Below, one piece after another: positions 52,193 through 62,725 of a DNA stretch of 64,000 nucleotides (position 1 is its first letter; each line of letters starts with the position of its first letter). The position numbers and the translations under genes are program-made. Origin of the DNA: Bryobacterales bacterium (GTDB taxonomy: Bacteria > Acidobacteriota > Terriglobia > Bryobacterales > Bryobacteraceae); the NCBI GenBank assembly GCA_003136575.1, contig PLEX01000225.1, positions 148,269-212,268 of the forward strand, read 5' to 3'. A model generated the notes under the pieces. The model was not told the DNA's origin. It did not search any database and was given only the letters and a program-made list of their open reading frames with translations.

Positions 52193-53155
52193 ATGGAGTA
52201 CACTGGATTTATGAGCGACCACGGTACCCTTCGAGACGCTATTGTTCACTTCTCTTCGTTCGCCAACTGCAAGGACTTTATGGTCCAGTTGCGCTGGCCT
52301 GAAGGGAAAGTCAAGTGCCCGACGTGCGGGGCGGAAAAGGTCACATGGCTTGAAAAGCGGCACATGTGGAAGTGCTACTCCGGCCACCCGTCGCCTAACT
52401 TCTCGCTGAAGACGGGGACCATCTTCGAAGACTCCCCGATCGCGCTTGAGAAATGGCTTCCCACGGTCTGGATGCTCCTGAATTGCAAGAACGGCGTTTC
52501 GTCCTGGGAGATTCACCGCGCTATGGGAGTGACGCAAAAGACGGCATGGTTTATGCTTCACCGCATCCGCGTTGCGATGGAAGGCAAGACCTACAACAAA
52601 CTGGCCGGTGAGGTTGAGGCGGACGAAACCTTCATCGGCGGCAAGGTGCGGAACATGCACAAGGAGCGCCGCATCAGGGCGCAAAGGAACAGCGTGCAGG
52701 GCGACAAGTCGATTGTCATGGGCATCCTGGATCGCGGCGGCACGGTGCGAACCAAGGTACTTCCGAATCGCAAGCGGCGCGCGGTAGAGGCGGAACTTCG
52801 GGAGAACGTGGAACCGGGAGCGGAACTTTACACGGACGCTCTGCAATCGTACGCCTTTATCAATGATGAGTTCGCGCATCAGGTGATCAATCACGCCATC
52901 TCCTACGCTGAAGGGAAGGTCCATACCAACGGAATGGAGAATTTCTGGTCCTGCCTGAAGAGGACTTTGGGCGGAACGTACGTCAGTGTCGAACCGTTCC
53001 ACTTGAAGAGCTACCTTGACGAACAGGCATTCCGATATATTAACCGGAGCATGAACGACCTCAATCGGTTCGTATACGGAATGCGGAAATGCGTTGGCAA
53101 GCGCCTCACGTACAAGGAACTCACCGGAAAGACGATGGTGGACCAACATGGCTGA
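52193..53155 (+). CDS. IS1595 family transposase
   Basis: The 320-residue protein has an N-terminal zinc ribbon (CPTCGAEKVTW...KCYSGHP) and a DDE/D-type catalytic domain of the IS1595 family: VEADETFIGGKVRN (first Asp), LYTDALQSYAFI (second Asp), HTNGMENFWSCLKRTLGG (Asn and Glu) typical of ISXO2-like transposases. An ATG six codons into the gene (GGAG 11 bases before) may be the real start. Its stop overlaps the start of the 73-residue gene, so the element is a single transcription unit. Confidence 0.95.
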   Translation: MEYTGFMSDHGTLRDAIVHFSSFANCKDFMVQLRWPEGKVKCPTCGAEKVTWLEKRHMWKCYSGHPSPNFSLKTGTIFEDSPIALEKWLPTVWMLLNCKNGVSSWEIHRAMGVTQKTAWFMLHRIRVAMEGKTYNKLAGEVEADETFIGGKVRNMHKERRIRAQRNSVQGDKSIVMGILDRGGTVRTKVLPNRKRRAVEAELRENVEPGAELYTDALQSYAFINDEFAHQVINHAISYAEGKVHTNGMENFWSCLKRTLGGTYVSVEPFHLKSYLDEQAFRYINRSMNDLNRFVYGMRKCVGKRLTYKELTGKTMVDQHG

Positions 53156-53369
53156 CCGGCTTCCCGACAAAGAGACAAGGGCGCGGCAACCGCTCAGTGC
53201 CGCGCGTTTCAAGGCCACTCCTGAATTCGATAACTTCAGACGCGGCATGATCGAACTCCTGAAGGTATCGAAGCCGGAGCTGGACGCCAGAGTGCGGGTC
53301 GCGAGAGAGGCGTCTCCCCGGTTTGGGAATCCGAATGCTGCTGGAAGGAAAAAGCTTCGGAGTGAATGA
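53148..53369 (+). CDS. Small passenger protein of the insertion sequence
   Basis: This 73-residue basic protein (MADRLPDKETRARQPLSAAR...) overlaps the transposase stop by eight bases. Its second half (FRRGMIELLKVSKPELDARV, EASPRFGNPNAAGRKK) resembles small proteins that often follow IS1595 transposases in other genomes, where they may help transposition or regulate it. No known domain was recognised. Confidence 0.8.
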   Translation: MADRLPDKETRARQPLSAARFKATPEFDNFRRGMIELLKVSKPELDARVRVAREASPRFGNPNAAGRKKLRSE

Positions 53370-54216
53370 TTTTGAAAGTAAGTTCCGCCGTGCTTTGCTG
53401 GACATTCTCAGGTCGATCCAGAAGAGCATTCACTCCGTAGATGAGAAGTACAGCGCCGATTACAGTGAACAACAGCCACCATCCCATCGCAATCTTGAAG
53501 TTTCGGTTAGCGTTCCACCAGCCATAGCCGACCATTACGTAGCCGAGAACACTGATCGCCCACAAAAAAACACGAGAGACAAGATACGGCTTTGGGTTGA
53601 GTGTATTGGCCTCGGTGCGGTGATAACCGGCGGTATCTTCGCGTACCGCACTTTTTGCGAAGTGCAGCGGCAAGCTAAGGCTGCGTTTGCGCAAGTTGAC
53701 ATTATGCAGAAACAGCTTGATGCCTCCGCTCGTCCGTGGGTAGCCTTGGAGGGTACCTTCACGATCAACGACATACAGGTAGTTGGTTTGGCCGGTAGCG
53801 CCACATTCGCGACCAAAAACTACGGAGGAACTCCTGCCATAAATGCTGGATTGGGGATGCTGTTCGCGCCCTCCAGTGACTTCGACGACAAAGGCCAGCA
53901 GTTCAGGAATTTCTCTGACATTGCCTGTATTAACTCCGACAACAGGCTTGGAGTAAACGCCGATCCAAAGAGGGGGTGGGGATCTCTGATCGTCCCTAAC
54001 GGAATTGTTCAGTTGCGGTCGGGAATTGTTGTCATGAATCGAGGCCCTTATCCTTCGACTGCCAAACTTCAGATAGTAGGATGCATTGGATACGCTTCGC
54101 CGCTGAATTCTATCCGGCGTCATACTCGGTTTTGCATGATCTCGGAGAAGTCCGCTGTAGACTTTCGTCCCGGTGACAAGATGTTCATTTGCCCCTACGG
54201 AAACACTGCTGATTAA
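53362..54216 (+). CDS. Membrane-anchored passenger protein of the insertion sequence
   Basis: The chosen GTG overlaps the stop of the 73-residue gene by eight bases; earlier ATGs (near 53323) lie inside that gene. The 284-residue protein has a hydrophilic N terminus, one membrane helix (LWVECIGLGAVITGGIFAYR), a heptad-like stretch (QRQAKAAFAQVDIMQKQLDA) and a beta-rich outer domain starting ARPWVALEGTF. Proteins with this helix-plus-ARPW pattern are found widely in bacteria as hypothetical membrane proteins. A passenger role (not needed for transposition) is inferred from its place. Confidence 0.8.
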   Translation: MNDFESKFRRALLDILRSIQKSIHSVDEKYSADYSEQQPPSHRNLEVSVSVPPAIADHYVAENTDRPQKNTRDKIRLWVECIGLGAVITGGIFAYRTFCEVQRQAKAAFAQVDIMQKQLDASARPWVALEGTFTINDIQVVGLAGSATFATKNYGGTPAINAGLGMLFAPSSDFDDKGQQFRNFSDIACINSDNRLGVNADPKRGWGSLIVPNGIVQLRSGIVVMNRGPYPSTAKLQIVGCIGYASPLNSIRRHTRFCMISEKSAVDFRPGDKMFICPYGNTAD

Positions 54217-54262
54217 TACCCGGCCTGTCACTACACCCACAATTGTAGAGCAAAACTGCCAG

Positions 54263-54284
54263 GAAACACAAGTATATTATCACC
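54263..54284. repeat. Right terminal inverted repeat
   Basis: Ends ...AGTATATTATCACC and is the reverse complement of the left end apart from one difference. Confidence 0.9.
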
Positions 54285-54292
54285 CAAAAAAC
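54285..54292. repeat. Right target-site duplication of the insertion sequence
   Basis: CAAAAAAC, identical to the eight bases directly before the left inverted repeat. Confidence 0.9.
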
Positions 54293-54535
54293 GGTGGTGG
54301 CGTTTTATTCCGCCGAGCGCACGTGCCGCCGATCCGCCCCGCGCCCGCAAGGCAGCAAAGCAGCGAGGCGCGTGCCCGCTGGTGCCCCGCAGTTGTGCCC
54401 TTACCTGTCTCACACACACGGGTCTCGATGTCGCACAAGTCCGGGGTGGCGAATGCCGGCACCGCAGCGGCACCGGCGCTGAGCCACGGGAGATGAAGAC
54501 CCGGAGACGACAACACATCGAAGCCCGGGAATGCA

Positions 54536-54541
54536 TATAAT
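54536..54541 (+). promoter_or_regulatory. Possible -10 element
   Basis: A perfect TATAAT lies 36 bases before the ATG of the DUF1080-like gene in an otherwise GC-rich region. A good -35 element at the proper distance was not seen, so the call is tentative. Confidence 0.3.
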
Positions 54542-54577
54542 TATCGTGACCGGTATTTCATCGAAAAGGAAACGACC

Positions 54578-55306
54578 ATGCGCTTCGTTCACGCCCCCAT
54601 ACTTGCAATCTCCGCCCTTGTTACCGCCGCTTCCATCGGCATTTTCGCTCAGGCTCAGCCGCCCGCGACGCCGAAAGGTCCGGGCGCCGATGCGTCCCGT
54701 GCCGTTGCCGACGGTGGAATAACCGTCCCCGGCTGGACCGGAGCGATCGACGCCGGCCAGGCTGGCCTGACGCTGAACAGCGCGAAGTTCGCGCTCGACG
54801 GCGCCATCTGGAAGGTTACGACCGGTCCGGCGGTGACCTATTGGAATCCAGCCAACAAGGCAACCGGCGATTACACGGTCAAGGCAACTTTCCTCGAGCC
54901 GAAGTACATGAACCTGAATAGTCACCCGCATCCCTATGGCATCGTCGTCGCCGGAAACGACATGGGTACGCCGGCGCAGTCGGCGTTCTACTGCGCGGCG
55001 TATGGCAACGGCAATTTCATCGTTCGCGGTTTCGGCCCCGCGCCGTTTCAGATGAACGGCCGGGGGGCGGCGAGTCCCGCCGTGCATAAGGCCGCAGCCG
55101 TGGGCGAACCGGTCACGCAGGACATTGCGCTCTCGGTGAAAGGCGGGCGTATTGAGTGCTCGATCAACGGAACGGTTGTGGCCGGCTTCGACAAGGCCGA
55201 CGTGGTGACCGCCGGAAAATTGAAATCGACCGACGGCATCTACGGCCTGCGCTTTGCGCACAACACCGAAGTTCAGGTGACTGGCTTCGCAATGACGAAA
55301 AACTAG
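54578..55306 (+). CDS. Secreted DUF1080/LamG-like beta-sandwich protein
   Basis: The 242-residue precursor (AAGGAAACGACC before the ATG) has a signal peptide (MRFVHAPILAISALVTAASI) and a concanavalin-like beta sandwich: ALDGAIWKVTTGPAVTYWNP, YTVKATFLEPKYMNLNSHPH, YGIVVAGNDMG and GIYGLRFAHNTEVQVTGFAM. It fits the 3-keto-disaccharide hydrolase (DUF1080)-like family that binds or cleaves carbohydrates. The usual catalytic pattern was not traced, so a binding role is also possible. It sits just downstream of the insertion sequence. Confidence 0.8.
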   Translation: MRFVHAPILAISALVTAASIGIFAQAQPPATPKGPGADASRAVADGGITVPGWTGAIDAGQAGLTLNSAKFALDGAIWKVTTGPAVTYWNPANKATGDYTVKATFLEPKYMNLNSHPHPYGIVVAGNDMGTPAQSAFYCAAYGNGNFIVRGFGPAPFQMNGRGAASPAVHKAAAVGEPVTQDIALSVKGGRIECSINGTVVAGFDKADVVTAGKLKSTDGIYGLRFAHNTEVQVTGFAMTKN

Positions 55307-55459
55307 GCGGCGCGCCGCTTGGCGGCTTGCAGTCTATGAATTTCCTGCGCGGCGCGGAGAACTAATCCCCAGGTCAACGCGCCGGTATATTTGTGGGCGC
55401 GGGTCGAGCTGCCGACAATGTCGCCCGCGACCGGGTGCGCAATATACTGGTGGATTCGC

Positions 55460-57157
<1,698 letters not shown>

Positions 57158-57558
57158 GGCGGAATTGTGGACAGGGGCAAAACGGCGCCATCGGCATGAG
57201 CTTTTACTGGGCTGTGGGCCGTTTGAACAGCACAGATTTTTGCCTTATCACTATGAAACTAAAGTCTTTATGTCCATTTAGAGGACCTGCTGCGCGATGC
57301 TTGAAAAATGAGGCTACAATCCGCATCGGATTGTGCTAAACTCTCTTTGAGTCCGATTTCAACGTGTGATCGAGGGCTTCGTGAGTTCCAGTACTACCAA
57401 TTCACGATTAGGGCTTGCATTATGAGGGGATATATCCTACACTTGCACTAAGCCGCAGTTTCTTTAGGCCAGTGGTGGAGGAGTCGGTTTTGAGCGACAG
57501 TAGTTGTTTGGGCCATCGGGATAAGCGGTACAATTGACGGTTATTATAAGGAGAAGAA
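57158..57558. other. Intergenic region upstream of the PEP-CTERM gene
   Basis: About 400 AT-richer bases with no gene recognised. It must hold the promoter of the PEP-CTERM gene; AAGGAG six bases before its ATG (57548-57553) is an excellent ribosome binding site. No clear sigma-factor motif was assigned. Confidence 0.45.
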
Positions 57559-58287
57559 ATGATTTCACAATTTTTCAAAAGGAACGCGGCAGGGTTTCTG
57601 GCGGGAGGCGTCTTTGCTTTTGTGGCCTGCGGCAACGTTTTCGCGCTCGAAACACTCACCATCACTGACTCGGTTTGCGGTGGTTGCACTGTGTCCCTCG
57701 GACCAGTTGTTAACGGCAACGACCTGATGTTCGCGGGTGTCGTCGGTGCGTGGAATATCAGCGTAACGGCTCAGGATCTTAGCGATGCGACGACCCCAGT
57801 GGATTTGGATTTGGACGTTGTGGGATCTACGGGCGCTCACGGTGAATTTAATGCAGCTACCGTTGGCACTATTACCGTAGCTTTCACGGAGACTGGCTAC
57901 ACCGGGAGTCCGCTCTTGGTGCTGTCGGCTGGCGATGGCGGCACGGATCAGGGAACCAAAACGACGTCGAATGTTTCGGTGGCTGGCGTGAACCAACCTG
58001 CCATTTCCTACAATGGAGCGGCAGGATCGGCAGGCCTGAACGTCGTACCCTACAATTTCAGCGTTTCCGACGTCAACATAGTTCCCGCAAGTCAGCCTTT
58101 TGGTGTGACGATTACGACTGTCATCAACCCGGCCAACATCAGCAAACGGTCGGCCAGTTCTAATTACCAGATGGATGGCACGCTGGCTCCGGAGCCTCGG
58201 TTCTACGGTTTGACTGGTTTGGGTTTGGCTGGACTTCTGGTCGTGGCTGCGGCTCGCCGCCGGAAGAATCAGGAAACGGTCGCGTAG
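57559..58287 (+). CDS. PEP-CTERM sorting signal protein
   Basis: The 242-residue precursor has a signal peptide (NAAGFLAGGVFAFVACGNVF) and ends with a PEP-CTERM signal: Pro-Glu-Pro in APEPRFYGLTGLGLAGLLVV, a hydrophobic helix and a basic AARRRKNQ tail. Such signals are recognised by exosortase EpsH, which is not in the window. The mature part is Gly/Ala/Thr/Ser-rich beta sheet with two Cys (SVCGGCTVSLGP). Likely a secreted or surface protein in exopolysaccharide/biofilm contexts. A near-perfect terminator hairpin follows. Confidence 0.9.
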   Translation: MISQFFKRNAAGFLAGGVFAFVACGNVFALETLTITDSVCGGCTVSLGPVVNGNDLMFAGVVGAWNISVTAQDLSDATTPVDLDLDVVGSTGAHGEFNAATVGTITVAFTETGYTGSPLLVLSAGDGGTDQGTKTTSNVSVAGVNQPAISYNGAAGSAGLNVVPYNFSVSDVNIVPASQPFGVTITTVINPANISKRSASSNYQMDGTLAPEPRFYGLTGLGLAGLLVVAAARRRKNQETVA

Positions 58288-58319
58288 TTCGCGGTTGGCT
58301 AAAATCTGTTCTTGTATCA

Positions 58320-58357
58320 GGGCCAACCGTCGCAAGACGGTTGGCCCTTTCAATTTT
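58320..58357 (+). terminator. Strong factor-independent terminator with GCAA tetraloop
   Basis: GGGCCAACCGTC, GCAA, GACGGTTGGCCC form a perfect 12-bp stem closed by a GNRA-type loop, followed by TTTCAATTTT. It lies 33 bases after the stop of the PEP-CTERM gene and ends that transcript; it is the clearest terminator in the window. Confidence 0.9.
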
Positions 58358-58462
58358 CCTGCTCAGACGCGCACGGGCTGTGACGCGCGGTGCCAGGGAA
58401 CGGGCAAGGCCGCGCGACGCCCCAGGTCGTGCGCGCCGCCAAATCCCGTATACTGCAAGTAG

Positions 58463-59392
58463 ATGGTTTTGATGAAATACGGCAGTTTTTGTCAAATGAG
58501 TCGACTCAGGACCGCCCTGAGTTTTATTCTCCTACCGGGTCTGTTCGCTATTCGCCTCGCGGCCCAGACAGGCGCGGCAGGCGGCGTCAACGCGGACGAT
58601 AACCTCGACCTTTGCATGCACGCTATGTCGCGGTGCGACGTGAGCCGGCTTAAGCCGGACGATATCGCGCGATTCTCGGCCAACACGCGGAAAAAGAACC
58701 TGGAGATGTGCCGCGCGTTCACCGTGACGTGTGATCCGACCGCTCTCACGCCGGAGGAGCAGAAGAATCTGAAAACCGCGTTGCACGACAGGAACGTCGC
58801 CCGCTGTATGGAAGGTGCGGCGAACTGCGATCCGCTGTTGCTCAGCGATGGGGAGGCGAAGTTGGTTTCCGCAGACCGGTCCAGACGCAATCTGGACAAA
58901 TGCCTTCAGGGCAATGCAACCTGCAACCCCGTGCTGTTGGACGCGAAGCAGGCGGCGGCGGTGTCGGCGGCCGCGCACCAGCGGAATTTCGATGCCTGCA
59001 CGATCGGCTCGCAGAAGTGCGATCCCACGGCTCTCAGTAAGGAGGAAACGGTGTCGGTTGCCGCAGCCGCGAAGCGCAGAAATTTCGAGACCTGTATGGC
59101 CGGAGGGCCCCTTTGCGATCCGTCGACGCTCAGTCCGTCGGACGCATCCGCGTTTCGAACCAGCCTCAACGAGAAAAATTACCAAAATTGCCTGGCGGGT
59201 TCGTCCAAGTGTGAGCCTCAGTCGCTGAAGCCCGCGGAAGCCGACGCGGTGGCCAACTCCCGCAGGGCGCGCAACAAAGACTTCTGTATGAATGGATTCT
59301 TGTCGAAATGCGATCTGGGGATATTGACTGCGCCCGATTTTGCGGATGTCATCCGAGCGTCGCAGGAACGCCTCAGGATGTCCACCAGGTAG
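58463..59392 (+). CDS. Secreted Cys-rich protein of eight 32-residue CX6C repeats
   Basis: The 309-residue protein has an N-terminal hydrophobic leader (SRLRTALSFILLPGLFAIRL; an ATG 33 bases in gives a more typical start). The mature part is eight tandem units of about 32 residues of pattern [RK]N-x2-xC-x6-C-[DNE]-P-x3-L-x12-A, for example RNFDACTIGSQKCDPTALSK and RNLDKCLQGNATCNPVLLDA. The last unit has CX7C. Sixteen cysteines in all suggest disulfide-bonded, secreted modules with a helix in each unit. Similar repeats seem familiar from other acidobacterial proteins, but I cannot name a defined domain. Function unknown. Confidence 0.75.
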   Translation: MVLMKYGSFCQMSRLRTALSFILLPGLFAIRLAAQTGAAGGVNADDNLDLCMHAMSRCDVSRLKPDDIARFSANTRKKNLEMCRAFTVTCDPTALTPEEQKNLKTALHDRNVARCMEGAANCDPLLLSDGEAKLVSADRSRRNLDKCLQGNATCNPVLLDAKQAAAVSAAAHQRNFDACTIGSQKCDPTALSKEETVSVAAAAKRRNFETCMAGGPLCDPSTLSPSDASAFRTSLNEKNYQNCLAGSSKCEPQSLKPAEADAVANSRRARNKDFCMNGFLSKCDLGILTAPDFADVIRASQERLRMSTR

Positions 59393-59655
59393 AGGGTTCG
59401 GAGGCCGAGCGCGAAGCGCGCAACAGGTTTGTGCGGTCCTAAGTGCGGCGTTTTCGATTCGCAGTCCGGCATGGATACGCGAGGCACCTTACACAATCCG
59501 GCTGTTCACTCACGCCGGCCGTGCGCCTGATCCGGATAAGCGCAATAGCCGCCGGGCCGCCTGACACCGGAGGAACCTCCCGTTCGGCCGGGTCCGGCTG
59601 CGAACTTGCGCATGTTCCCCGGAAGCGGCACGTACGCTGCATCCCCGCCGTTCAC

Positions 59656-61968
59656 TTATGGCTTGGCCAGAAGCTCCCTGATTTTCGCCTCGTCCTGCGG
59701 ACCCGGCTTCGCCGCCAGCGCCGCCTGAAGTTCGGTTTTCGCCTTCAGCTTGTCGCCCTTCTGCAACAGCGCGACCCCCAGGTGGTAAAGGTATGTAGAG
59801 TTTCGGGGGTCGTTACTGACTAGTGGCTCGAACGTCTGGATTGCCAGGTCATTCATGTTTTTCCTGACATAAATCCATCCGATAGTGTCCGACAGCGAGG
59901 TCTTAAGACCGGGATCTTTCGCGAACTGGGTCCCGCGCTGGGCATAAGTCAATGCCTCATCCAGTTTTTCGCCGGAATCCGCCATCAGATACGCAAGGTC
60001 GTTGAGCGCGTTCGCATTGTTCGGCTCGGCCTGCAGAATCTTACGATAACGGGCTTTGGCGTCTTCCACGCGCCCTCCGGCAACGAGCGATTGCGCAAGC
60101 ATCAAAGAGGCTGGAACGGATTTTGGATCCGCCTGCACCGCTTTTTCGAGGGTTCCCTGCGCGCTGGCGGCGTCCCCCTTGGCCGTATAAGCCGAAGCCA
60201 GCGAAAGCTGCAAGGGTACGGAACCCGGAGTCGCGTCCGACAGTTCCTTGTACTGGTCCGCCGCCACATCGTACTTACCCGCGGCGGTCGCGATGCTCGC
60301 CAACAGTTGGCGAAGTGCCGGAGAAACCGGGCCGCTCTTCACTTCCGCCTGCAGCATCTGCACGGCTTGCGCGCCCTGGCCTAGTCCCTGAAGCGCCTGG
60401 GCCAAACCAGCCAGCACCTGAGGATCCTTGGCCGCGGTCCCATCGATCCTTTTGAAAGTGTCCTCAGCATCCTTATATTTATGCTCGGCAATATCGAGGA
60501 CGCCCAGGCGGAACAGCAACTGGGGCGACTTGGGAAACTGGACAAGCATTCGGTCGATTTCCGTTCTGGCGCGAATGTATTGGCCAGCGGCAGTGAGACA
60601 GGAGGCATGAACCAGGTTCGCCCGCGCGTCGCGTGGAGTCTGGGCGACGATCTCGTCAGAAACCGAAAGCGCCTGATCGTTCTTACCTTGTGAGAGGTAT
60701 AACTCGACGAGCGCGTAGCGGGAGGGCAAATAGGTCTTCTCCCTGTTCGCCGCAACCCACTCGCGGACGGCGCCATCTTTGTCCCCTTTCCGCGCCAATG
60801 CCGTGCCTGTCTGAAAATGCAGGGCGGCGTCGTTCGGCTTCTTGTCAGCCTGTTTTTTGAGCTCGGCAACCGCTTTATCCAGATTTTCCGGCTTGCCTTC
60901 ATCGAGCCACGCGAGGGCCCGCATCAATGCCAGCTCTTCGTCGCTCGGCTGATCTTTGAGGGCCGCCGCGATCAGCTGATATGTCTCCGGCCACTTCTTC
61001 TGCGCGGCGAGGATCGGGATGATCCGCTTTCGGTATGTGTTGCGATCTTTTGAGGCCGACGCGAGGCCGGCGTTAAATTGCTGCAGGGCAGGATCGGGCC
61101 TGCCCACCGACAGATAAAAGTCACCGGCGATGAGCCGTCCGTTCGGAAAGTCGGAAGCGACATCGAGTTTCGAGATCGTTGCGTCCATCTCGGCAGACTT
61201 CTGCGTGGCCGCATAATAGCGCGCCAATTCCAGAATGTAGGCGGATTGCTTCGGGTTGTTATCGATCTGAAGCTTGAGGATCCCCTCTGCCTCGTCCTTC
61301 TTGCCCTCAGCCTGATATTGCTGAAAAAGAAACTGGTAGGCGGGGGCGTAGGACTTGTTGTTGCGGATGATATCGTGAGCCAGCGCCAGCGCCTCAGGCG
61401 CCTGATCGCCCTGCGCAAGCGCCGTCGCGAGACCAAGTTGCGCGTCGGAATCGCCAGGCTTCGCCGCGGAAGCTTTACGAAGACGCGCAGCGGCCTCCAC
61501 GGGGTTCTTGTCCACGATCGCCAGCGCACCCTTCAGCAGATTGCCGTAATAGCCGTCGGGATGGATCGCGAGCAATTTCGCGGCGGCGGCGGACGCTTGA
61601 TCGTACAGTGTTGCGGGATGCCGTGGGTTGGCATTGTAGATGCTCAACGCGACCTGTCCCATCTCGGACCACGCTTCCTCGCTTTTCGGCATCAATTCAG
61701 TCGCGCGCCGGAATTCACCGAATGCAGGCCCCGGCTGATTACGCTTCAAGTCCAGCAATCCGAGCCTGTAGTGGGCTTCCCCGTAATCCTCGTCCTTCTG
61801 GATCGCCTTCTCGTACTCGATCGCGGCGTCTGCGAATTTACCGGTATCGGTAAAGCCGTTGCCTTTTTCCACATAATACTTCGGGCTGCGGCCGCAAGCT
61901 ACGATCGCCAGAGCAAACAGTACAGGGAGGAACCGCCTCGGGGCGAAAACGCCTGGATCAGACAACAT
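59656..61968 (-). CDS. Large TPR lipoprotein
   Basis: The 770-residue precursor has a lipobox (FALAIVACGRSP), so it is membrane-anchored. About sixteen or more TPR units fill the mature chain, for example KFADAAIEYEKAIQKDEDYG, KYKDAEDTFKRIDGTAAKDP, YDVAADQYKELSDATPGSVP and ALTYAQRGTQFAKDPGLKTS. The architecture and length are similar to the PrsT-type TPR lipoproteins of PEP-CTERM/exopolysaccharide systems, and a PEP-CTERM gene lies 1.4 kb away, but no epsH or prs genes are in view, so a role there is only a suggestion. A generic outer-membrane scaffold is the alternative. Confidence 0.85.
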   Translation of the reverse strand: MLSDPGVFAPRRFLPVLFALAIVACGRSPKYYVEKGNGFTDTGKFADAAIEYEKAIQKDEDYGEAHYRLGLLDLKRNQPGPAFGEFRRATELMPKSEEAWSEMGQVALSIYNANPRHPATLYDQASAAAAKLLAIHPDGYYGNLLKGALAIVDKNPVEAAARLRKASAAKPGDSDAQLGLATALAQGDQAPEALALAHDIIRNNKSYAPAYQFLFQQYQAEGKKDEAEGILKLQIDNNPKQSAYILELARYYAATQKSAEMDATISKLDVASDFPNGRLIAGDFYLSVGRPDPALQQFNAGLASASKDRNTYRKRIIPILAAQKKWPETYQLIAAALKDQPSDEELALMRALAWLDEGKPENLDKAVAELKKQADKKPNDAALHFQTGTALARKGDKDGAVREWVAANREKTYLPSRYALVELYLSQGKNDQALSVSDEIVAQTPRDARANLVHASCLTAAGQYIRARTEIDRMLVQFPKSPQLLFRLGVLDIAEHKYKDAEDTFKRIDGTAAKDPQVLAGLAQALQGLGQGAQAVQMLQAEVKSGPVSPALRQLLASIATAAGKYDVAADQYKELSDATPGSVPLQLSLASAYTAKGDAASAQGTLEKAVQADPKSVPASLMLAQSLVAGGRVEDAKARYRKILQAEPNNANALNDLAYLMADSGEKLDEALTYAQRGTQFAKDPGLKTSLSDTIGWIYVRKNMNDLAIQTFEPLVSNDPRNSTYLYHLGVALLQKGDKLKAKTELQAALAAKPGPQDEAKIRELLAKP

Positions 61969-62048
61969 AATCGACTCATCTCAGCATAACTCCGCCCATG
62001 CGACAAAACCAAAGCCAGCTGCCGGAGCCGCGCTCCGGCCCACCGCCG

Positions 62049-62372
62049 CTAGTCTCGTATGCCATGCGCCACCGGGGCATCCGGGACGGCACCGGTCGAT
62101 TCCGCTGTGCCCGAGGGTACGTTCAATCTTTCCAATGCGTTGGAAAGCCGAGCGAGAGATTCTGTATGTGGAATGGTGTCAGAGCGCGAATTGGAACTCG
62201 CCGTACTTGACGTCCTGGAACCGGAAGCCACCATGGGCCTTACCGGGTCAAGCTCGTCCGAGAGCTGCAATACCGAGTGCAGTGCAACGGACAGTTTTCG
62301 TAACCCTACTACCAACCCGGCGGCGCCGAAACCAAGCAAGGCTGGTACGCCGCTGGAAACGAAAGTCAACAT
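62049..62372 (-). CDS. Small membrane protein (hypothetical)
   Basis: The chosen ATG has AAGGGA eight bases upstream. The 107-residue protein has one hydrophobic N-terminal helix (MLTFVSSGVPALLGFGAAGL) followed by a short charged segment (QLSDELDPVRP) and a Ser/Thr/Ala-rich soluble tail. No domain was recognised. It is upstream of the TPR lipoprotein gene on the same strand with an 80-base gap, so the two may be co-expressed. An overlapping plus-strand frame looks like a shadow. Confidence 0.5.
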   Translation of the reverse strand: MLTFVSSGVPALLGFGAAGLVVGLRKLSVALHSVLQLSDELDPVRPMVASGSRTSSTASSNSRSDTIPHTESLARLSNALERLNVPSGTAESTGAVPDAPVAHGIRD

Positions 62373-62725
62373 GGCGAAAATCCCTTCTTTCAACCGAATG
62401 CTGCGCCATAATTCGTGGTCATCAAAATCGGTATATCATTGCTATCGACCGGAATGACCCGTATGTCTAGTGGAATTCCCGCGAACATTTCTCTTAAAAA
62501 TAACACGTTATGAACATTTATTGAGTCTATTCCAGCAAACGCGGTCCAAAGCGGGCGAGCCAAAACGTCATGACCTCTAAATGTTTTTTCCCAACAGGAA
62601 AGCAGACACGGCTACCGCCAACAAGTGCAATTGAAATGCCATTTCAGAAACCCGCGTCTGGCTTGGCGCCCGCGCCGCCGGCCTGACGGTTAAACCCGGC
62701 CGCCCCGCGAAGCCGCCAATAACCA
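62373..62725. other. Intergenic region, partly AT-rich
   Basis: No gene recognised. The stretch near 62490-62530 (rich in T and A in an otherwise GC-rich window) could hold a promoter for the small membrane protein gene, but no conserved -35/-10 pair was assigned. Confidence 0.35.

Larger units (their letters stand above)
52163..54284 (+). mobile_element. Complete IS1595-family insertion sequence with two passenger genes
   Basis: The 2122-bp element is bounded by imperfect inverted repeats of 22 bases (left end starts GGTGATAATATACTTG, the right end is its reverse complement with one mismatch, GCG for GTG-type, in the 22 bases). Perfect 8-bp direct repeats flank both ends. It holds a transposase, a 73-residue protein and a 284-residue membrane protein, all on the plus strand with overlapping or nearly overlapping frames. 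Intact ends and exact duplications point to a recent insertion. Confidence 0.93.

Noticed and set aside
53236..54240. Long minus-strand frame (334 codons) opposite the passenger membrane protein
   Set aside because: The plus-strand frame has a membrane helix and the ARPW-type pattern seen in many proteins and overlaps the preceding gene; the minus frame has no such features.
62059..62457. Plus-strand frame opposite the small membrane protein
   Set aside because: Translation is Ser/Pro/Thr-rich and lacks a binding site, while the minus-strand frame has a ribosome binding site and a hydrophobic helix.
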